This document shows, piece after piece, positions 58,152 to 64,000 of a stretch of 64,000 nucleotides of DNA. The stretch comes from Ampelocalamus luodianensis (taxonomy: Eukaryota; Streptophyta; Magnoliopsida; Poales; Poaceae): NCBI GenBank assembly GCA_036346255.1, contig CM070625.1, positions 33,794,520 to 33,858,519 on the forward strand. Direction: 5' to 3'. The first letter of the stretch is position 1; each line of letters opens with the position of its first letter. A model generated the notes under the pieces. That model ran no database searches and had not been told where the DNA came from. It saw only the letters and a list, made by a program, of their open reading frames with translations. Both the position numbers and the translations under genes were made by a program.

Positions 58152-59100
58152 TCCGTAGCAAGGTGTTCCAACAGAATTTTAGAAATATCAGATTTAGAAG
58201 GTCGTTGTAGGGAAAGGACTTGTTCTATGGAACAGGATCATAACAGAGTGCAAAGGGGTGCTCTTGAAGGGGGAACGAGATAGGTTGGTATGGCGTTGGT
58301 CGCCTTCGGGGATCTTTTCAGTTAAATCTTTCTACAAGGTGCTAAGGATGCAAAGTATCCAGTTCCCACAAAACTTCATTTGGTCTATTAAACTACCCCT
58401 AAATATTAAGGTCTTTCTTTGGTTAGTGCTGAAGCAAAGCATCTTGACCAAAGACAATCTTGTGCGCAGGGGTTGGGAGGGGGATAAAGGATGTATGTTT
58501 TGTAGGGCCGAAGAAAGTATTACTCATTTGTTTCTGCAGTGTCCTTTAGCGAGATACATTTGGAATATCGTGAGCTGTACTTTTGGTCTGCCTAGCCCTC
58601 CAGCAGATATTACCCAATTATTCTCTAGTTGGGTAGTTAAGTTTGCTAGGAAGATTAGAAAGCTGGTGGTGGTTGGTGTAGCAGCTATTTTGTGGAGCAT
58701 TTGGAAAGTACGCAACTTAGCGTGTTTCAATAAAAAATGGCCTGTAGAACCTATCTCAGTTATTCATACCTCTTGTCACTGGATTGAATTGTGGTCCCAT
58801 TTACAGAAGGAGGAAGAACGGGAACTACTCCGCAAGGGCGCTAGAGCAATTGTGAATGTTGCTTCTGAAGTTTTTGGAGCTAGAGGCAGATGGGCGCCAT
58901 GGACAAGTAGAATTGGGTGATGGAGGCTGTTAATACTCCCTTTTGGTTTGGGGCCGCGAGCTCCCTTTTGGTTTAATGCATCTGTAGTTGTGGGTGCAGT
59001 CCAAACATGTAATCATGTTTAGTTTAATCAGTTTGTTAACTTTTTATAATTATATTTTCTTTTAATGGAAATAGGGTGCAAGCCTTTTATCAAAAAAAAA
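58152..59100 (+). mobile_element. LINE3: 5'-truncated plus-strand LINE with A-tail
   Basis: This is a LINE 3' end on the plus strand: a coding region (58258-58920), an untranslated tail, then A-run at about 59090-59100. It sits inside LINE2 and is of another LINE family. Compared with the uninterrupted site in LINE1 (around 22725-22737), about 8 bases (ATCGGGCA) are missing from LINE2. Confidence 0.8.
58258..58920 (+). CDS. LINE C-terminal zinc-binding RT-associated domain (zf-RVT type)
   Basis: A 220-residue frame matching the C-terminal domain of plant L1 LINE polyproteins. Visible: WRWSPSGIFSVKSFYKVL, WSIKLPLNIKVFLWLVLKQSI, RGWEGDKGCMFCRAEESITHLFLQC with the Cys/His pattern of the zinc-binding block, and PLARYIWNIV. 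The ATG at 58258 is simply the first in a truncated frame, since the upstream RT is lacking. The stop at 58920 is followed by 3' UTR and A-tail, so it is the end of a 5'-truncated insertion and not a gene. Confidence 0.88.
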   Translation: MLLKGERDRLVWRWSPSGIFSVKSFYKVLRMQSIQFPQNFIWSIKLPLNIKVFLWLVLKQSILTKDNLVRRGWEGDKGCMFCRAEESITHLFLQCPLARYIWNIVSCTFGLPSPPADITQLFSSWVVKFARKIRKLVVVGVAAILWSIWKVRNLACFNKKWPVEPISVIHTSCHWIELWSHLQKEEERELLRKGARAIVNVASEVFGARGRWAPWTSRIG

Positions 59101-59170
59101 AATGGTCGGACACGGATGAACTAAGGGCTTGCAGGTGACTATCTGGAAACAGGTTGTCCCAATTTTTTTT

Positions 59171-59939
59171 GGGTTTTGCTAAACAATATTTAACTGTTTT
59201 TTTCTTCCAAAATAGTCGAATTTTCATCCGTCCTATATGTTTTGAGTATTGTATTAGAAGAGGTAGCAGCTCAGAGATATCGATAAAAAAATGGGCTTAT
59301 GTTGGAGGTTGAGGCAGAAAAGCACAATTAGTCAGTAAAATCGACTTATAATTCGGGGGAAACATCAAACAACCAACACTGACAAATATCAATATTGAAT
59401 ATATGAATAATATGTAATAAATCTAGCAGCACAAATACGTAGGCAGGCCACCCCTGTAGGTACAATTTCATCTACAATTTTTGTGCACGTATCATCTACA
59501 ATTTCATATCTATTTCAATATCTAGTTCATCTTTACCATTTTCATAACTTTTTCACAAAATTCAAAAGTTTAACGAAAAATCTATTTTGAGTTTCCAACA
59601 ATTTTTTTAACCGTGCACCCGCGGTACGTTTTTTTTTTTTTCAAACCGATAGCGTTTTCCCCTGGTTGGATGCACGGAACGTGATAAGCAAAGAAGAAAA
59701 AGGGCATTTTCGTGAGTAGTCATTTTACATGCAATTCATGAGAGGCTTCACCCGTGTAATTTGCTCGAAATTCAACTTGATCAATGCTCGTAGCTCGCTA
59801 GCTACGAAGTGACCACTAGTGTCAGGTGTTGTATGAATTAACCCTTCCACGTCCCAAAGAAGACGGTAAAAAACGGAGCTTCACTTTCCATGAGAAACAA
59901 TTGCGGTGCACCATGCATGTCGTGTTTCTGGGCTCCAGG
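59171..59939. other. unassigned sequence
   Basis: AT-rich with no gene seen. The string AGCGTTTTCCCCTG near 59650 resembles the right hAT terminus at 57037-57046 (GTTTTCCCTG), but I found no partner end. Confidence 0.4.
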
Positions 59940-62900
59940 TGTAAGGACCCGTGTTTTTAGCCTTAATCTCGTAGCAGTAATCGGTAATTAGTGATTGTTA
60001 ATCTTGTCTTAGTTGTAAGCTAGTTGTAGTGTTATATCGTTATTTAGTAGCTACTTCGTTGTCAGCGCGTTGGTTTAGCTAGGTTTTGTTCGCGAGCATT
60101 TCATAATTATTTAGCTCAATCATATCGCATCATTCATGCAACCCCAGCATTCAGCACAACAGTAGAATCAAGTCGGTAATTAAAATTTGCATTGTCATTG
60201 TCATTTGCATTAGATAATTAAATCAGCAATTGCATTGTTTGCAAGAGTGCATTTTTGCATCAATCAATCTAGAAGCATACAGTATCATTCCATTACACAA
60301 CATTTATGTCTAGGCAACCTCATTCATTCCCCCATCCTTCCACTGCAGTCTCAAAAAGCCCCCCCCCCCTCTTTTTCTTTCTCAGCCTACACAACAGAGC
60401 ACCCAAAGAAGAATAAGGCATCACAAGCACACAGTGCATTCCTATCCATTCCAGCCGAGACATCCCCCATTTCCTCTTCTCAAGTATAGTAGCAGCAGCA
60501 GCACAAACACAACAGGGCATCCATATCCATTTCAACCAGCCATACATCCCCCCTGCCCTTCACAAGCCGAGCAGCGCCACATCCATTTTCCCCAATCCCC
60601 CATTCCTTCTTACCAATCCAGACGCATGAGCAAGCAGTGAAGACTGAAGGAACCAGGCGACCGGCATCACCAAGGCCGGCCACCCGTTCTGCTCCTCACC
60701 GGCAGCAACACCTCTAGCGCCAACCACCATTCCTATCATCGATCCCAACCCATCTCAGTTCCAACCATCAGGTAAATGCATTGGCACTCTTGAAGCTTTC
60801 GGTGAGTACTCATACCTTTGTAGCAGCCTTCTTCTTCCTCTAGTAGTACCTCCACCCCAGATCCACCATTTTTGACCTGCATTCATGCATTTTAGCAACC
60901 GATTAGTGAGCTCCTAGTCAAACCCTAGATGAGCTTAGTAGGGAGGTAGGCTTCTGTGCCATGGCGCCGGCGGCCGGGAGGCCGAGCCGGCCGGGCCGAA
61001 GCCCTCCAAATCGATAGATCGGAGGCGAGGCAGACCAGGAGCGCGGGCTCGGGCTGAGCCGTGTGCGTGAGGGCGAGCTGGAGGAGACCCGAGCGGCGGC
61101 GGCGCCGGCGCGCCGCGAGAGAAGGAGGCGACCAAGGAGGAACCGAGCCGAGGAGGCGAAGCGTCAGCGGCGCTGCTCTCGCCGCGCCGAGAGGAGCCGG
61201 GCCAGGAGGAGGCGACGTCGGGCCGGCGGCGCCGGGTGAGGACGCCAAGCCGTGCTCGTGAGGGCGCAGCGGCGTTGGCCTCCTGCCGCGTCGAGAGAGG
61301 AGGAGGCCGTAGGGAGCCGGGTCCAGTGGTGGCGGTGATGGGAGTGAGGGAGAGATTCGTGTTAGAGGAGTGGGTGTGTGTGCGCGTGTGTGTGTTTAGG
61401 GTTAGGTTAGAATTAGGGTTGAGTTAGGTTGAGTTTAGGAGTAAATGTAAGATTTTAGATTTAGGTGTAGCATTAGGATTAGGTAGATTCTATTTATTTG
61501 TTGTAGATTACTGTCTTCTCAGCGGTAGTTTCTAGTAAATTAATTGCCAGTTGCTAAATGCTTGCGGCTAATTAGTTAAGCGTGAACCTTGGGTGTTCGA
61601 TCTTAGAATAAGTAGTCAATAGAACGGCTATTTCGGGAAGTGCTAACTCCGCTTAGGTCTCGAAAAGGTTTTAGTTAATTAAATTGTGCTAACTTGTAGT
61701 CGTCACTAACTTATGTATTTCTATTATCACTCAAAGCAATATTTATTTACTTATACTATTATTCGTTTTGTCGATTGGCTGTATGCTTAACCGCACCGAC
61801 AGAGCAAATGATCGAGTTTCACAAGACCAACCTTTCCTACTTATTCAAAGGCAAGCGACCCTCTTGAACATGAATATAGTTACTTTAAAAATATACCCTA
61901 TCTTGCACTATTATAAATATTGCATCAAAATGGTTTATCAAAACCTAAAGAAAATGATTGAGATGAGATGATTAAGATGATTGAAAAAGAATTGAGATTT
62001 ACTAGGTGGGTAAAAAGGGGCCCTGGCAGGGGAAAGCGATGATAATGATGATGATGAGGTAAGTGGTGGGCCCCTTTTTACATATGGTTACAATATAAGG
62101 ACCAACAAAACTCTTACTCGGTTAGATGCCGTAAATTCAGTGCCAACTATTTTCCCGTTTCGGCGGGCAGAAAATGCTACCTTGTTACGTGACTATGCTC
62201 TCCACATTGGGTAAGTAATAGGTATGAGTGAATGTGATGGAGGAACCCAGGACCAGTGGGGGAAGTCCGGAAGTGGGGGATCCAAGGCGCTATAGCGCTA
62301 AGGTGGAGTGTTGAGTGTAGGACGTGGTCGCCTCAACCAACCTCACCGTAACTCGGTGGATGACGAGGTCAAGACCGTGACTAAATCTGCACCGACGAAG
62401 GTGATGGGTGGAGAAATTAATTCACGAACTCGAAAACGTTCAGATTCGATCTTGAATCCACATCAAAGGAAATGCGGTGATCCTCGTTTGAAAGTTCAGA
62501 ATAGCTATGGGTAAAGTGGTACAAAGCCTGCGCAGTGCTAAACTAAATCATGAATTCGTGCGGTCTCCGTGATTGGAGTCTCACGGAACCACAGGGGGTC
62601 TATCGTCTCTCCGAGTGACTAGTAGAGTTTTCAGTATTAAAACTTGCCACCTAATTGTTTGGATGTATTTTCTAAAGTGAGATAATTTAGAAATTGTGAT
62701 AATGAACAGAAATAGTGCATCCTGTGCATCTTTTGCTATTAATGCTTGCTGAGTACATTCGTGTAGTCAACCTTGTTAGTATTCTCCTTTGTAGATCCTA
62801 GTCCGGCCGGGAACTATCCCGAGTGGGACGAAGGACTTGCAGTGCATGTAAAACAAATGGAGGAGAAGGCTTTGACTAAGAGGACCCGGGTGAATAGGTC

Positions 62901-63146
62901 ACGCAGATTTCAGGCGGCATAAGAGAAGCGGAGAAGTTCCCTTGGCTATTTGTATAAAACTTGTATTAAGACCTTAGCCCTGCGTGGCTAACTGTTGAAA
63001 TAAAGGACAATTTCTATCTTATTGTTCTGCTGCGTAACTCTGGTAAAGGCTTACTATTCGTTGGAGCAGTGTTCTACTGAGCAAACGAATAATAATTCGT
63101 GTGCCTAAGTGTTATTACCCCTGGGGTAATGACACGGGGCGTCACA
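59940..63146 (+). repeat. 5' LTR of the right-edge gypsy element (3,207 bp)
   Basis: Starts TGTAAGGACCCGTGT and ends ACACGGGGCGTCACA; the reverse complement of the end (TGTGACGCCCCGTGT) matches the start at about 12 of 15 bases. The 60940-61330 part is GC-rich with short frames on both strands and no motif. 61393-61440 has degenerate TTTAGGG-like runs. Confidence 0.85.
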
Positions 63147-63148
63147 GA

Positions 63149-63160
63149 TGGTATCAGAGC
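63149..63160 (+). promoter_or_regulatory. primer binding site of the right-edge element
   Basis: Perfect TGGTATCAGAGC, two bases after the LTR end. Confidence 0.93.
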
Positions 63161-63778
63161 AATAGGTTCGGGCCACGCTAATAACATAGAAACTGTAGCA
63201 AGAACTTAGGTGTGCTTTTCTTGCCTGCTATATTGAACTAATTACCTTATTAACCCTCATCCCCATATCAATTTCTATTCCCGTCCCGTTTCAAGAGTAT
63301 TATGTTAAAAACCTCATGTTCTTTTAAGTGACAGCCTGCTAACATAAAACCATCCCTTCGTAGGAGGTTTAGATTAAATCTTCCATCCGATAGAAGTACG
63401 GGGGAAAAGCGTGTGCTTCGTCATTGGACTCGTGTTGCTGATTCCTGCTAGATAATCTGTCAGGCTAGCAATTCGATCTAGGGTAGAATGCTTGAGACTA
63501 TAGGTGGTGGGGCATCAATATAAGATCATAAGTTGCATGTCGAGGGTAGAGGATTGCAATAGAACTCTGGTATGGACCGGCTTTTTCAATTTTTGGATAA
63601 GCTTGGACCATGCCCATTAATCTCCTTATCTTTTCATCTTTATAACCAATATGATCCGTCAGCATCTCAAGTGAATCGGTAACTACTTAAAGAAAATACA
63701 GCTAATGGCTGATGGAGTAAAAAGAGGTCTTATCCCCTTTCTGCACTTCAGTTTTCCTGGACGAGTGGTCCGTGGCAC
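63161..63778 (+). other. leader of the right-edge gypsy element
   Basis: No gene seen. It precedes the hairpin array. Confidence 0.6.
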
Positions 63779-64000
63779 GCCGAGCGTGTAGCTTTGGCGT
63801 ACCCAGGAACGAAATCCTAGGCGTACTCAGGAATGAGCCCTGAGCGGTCCCAAACACGTGGTTTGGGCGGTCTTGAGAACGGGATCTCAAGCGTACCTGG
63901 GCACGTGGATCTAGGGTAGTGTAGGTCGCACTCAGAGGCAAGCTCTGAGCGGTCCCAAACACGTGGTTTGGGCGGTCTTGAGAACGGGATCTCAAGCGTG
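63779..64000. repeat. tandem array of short hairpin units in the leader
   Basis: Units of 23-24 bases begin GCGT or GCGG at 63797, 63821, 63844, 63867, 63891, 63949, 63972 and 63996. Each has a 6-bp arm, a 6-8-base loop and a complementary arm. Arms differ: CTCAGG with CCTGAG, CCCAAA with TTTGGG, CTTGAG with CTCAAG, CTCAGA with TCTGAG. There is also a longer repeat of 105 bp (63841 and 63946). The array leaves the window. A 97-codon minus frame overlies it. Confidence 0.85.

Larger units (their letters stand above)
54910..59170 (-). mobile_element. LINE2: second L1-type fragment with nested insertions
   Basis: Minus-strand LINE sequence at 54910-55025, 57047-58151 and 59101-59170, interrupted by a hAT element and by a plus-strand LINE tail. 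It is the same LINE family as LINE1: GATGCAAATTTT, AGCATAGCCAGCCAATCACG and GTAGGAATTCC are shared. Its 5' edge at 59170 is at the same place as LINE1 (just before the endonuclease block near an A-run). The 3' edge is near 54910. Confidence 0.85.
59940..64000 (+). mobile_element. 5' part of a Ty3/gypsy LTR retrotransposon running off the window
   Basis: A 3.2-kb LTR (59940-63146) followed after two bases by a perfect Met primer site, then leader sequence to the end of the window. No gag frame is reached. The predicted left duplication is CCAGG (59935-59939), which should recur after the 3' LTR. Clade is unknown; the long LTR suggests a Ty3/gypsy element. The window holds no pol to test it. 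Confidence 0.83.

Noticed and set aside
59640..59665. hAT-like end AGCGTTTTCCCCTG
   Set aside because: It resembles the end at 57037-57046, but no second end or duplication is visible.
61393..61440. TTTAGGG-like runs as interstitial telomere sequence
   Set aside because: Degenerate, short and inside an LTR; a simple repeat is sufficient explanation.
63702..63995. 97-codon minus-strand frame over the hairpin array
   Set aside because: The repeated peptide comes directly from the DNA repeat units; no other coding support.
1..64000. CRISPR arrays, prokaryotic defence systems, rRNA or tRNA genes
   Set aside because: The sequence is eukaryotic and transposon-rich. The tandem repeats have no CRISPR-like spacers, and I saw no structural RNA gene motif. 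The short primer binding sites match only tRNA 3' ends.

Overview
This window looks like nuclear DNA from a grass (Poaceae), probably a gene-poor, pericentromere-like stretch. The evidence is nested LTR retrotransposons with initiator-Met-tRNA-type primer sites, a Tat-lineage Ty3/gypsy element with an antisense ORF, a centromeric-retrotransposon-like (CRM-type) LTR pair with TGATG/CATCA ends, a chromodomain Ty3/gypsy (Tekay/Del type) with 5-kb LTRs, plant LINEs, and Mutator-, hAT- and Harbinger-like DNA elements. I see no rRNA, tRNA, CRISPR array or prokaryotic system. All protein-family assignments come from reading motifs, not from searches. No species call is made.

Layout. 1-3049 is the 3' end of a Tat-lineage element inserted into a minus-strand Ty1/copia element (3050-7701, 5' LTR at 7162-7701). 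8836-12747 is a Mutator-like element (9-bp target duplication) carrying a 3.2-kb piece of a Tekay LTR and a foldback element. 13433-14843 holds a 100-bp tandem repeat, a Mutator-type MITE and a frameshifted pectin methylesterase exon. 14845-17437 is a second, truncated copia. 17438-22805 is a minus-strand LINE (LINE1) split by a Harbinger-like element (17478-18831), a complete 1.25-kb TRIM-like LTR element (19016-20264) and a solo LTR (20701-21822). 22918-23722 is a hAT-type element. 24598-25169 is the only near-intact host gene, a pectin methylesterase/invertase inhibitor with one frameshift.

25775-46697 is a CRM-like non-autonomous element (gag-protease only, LTRs about 955 bp, duplication GCTGG). 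Its leader is split by a full-length 15.2-kb Tekay-type element (28279-43442, duplication ACTCC). 46963-53640 is a Mutator-like element split by a 5.06-kb solo LTR of the same Tekay family (47656-52718, duplication ATGAG). 54910-59170 is a second LINE fragment (LINE2) split by a hAT element (55026-57046), which itself contains a solo LTR with a minisatellite, and by a 3'-end LINE insertion on the other strand (58152-59100). 59940-64000 is the 5' LTR and leader of another Ty3/gypsy element that leaves the window; its leader contains a tandem array of short hairpins.

Almost every coding region is broken, so the window is best read as a record of layered insertions. Target-site duplications, and two LINE copies that serve as empty-site controls for each other, fix the order of many events. 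The most unusual signals are the tandem hairpin array at the right edge (arms change between units but stay complementary), the hairpin series in the CRM-like leader, the Mutator-like element carrying a retrotransposon LTR piece, and the strongly patterned small deletions in the 3' Tekay LTR.
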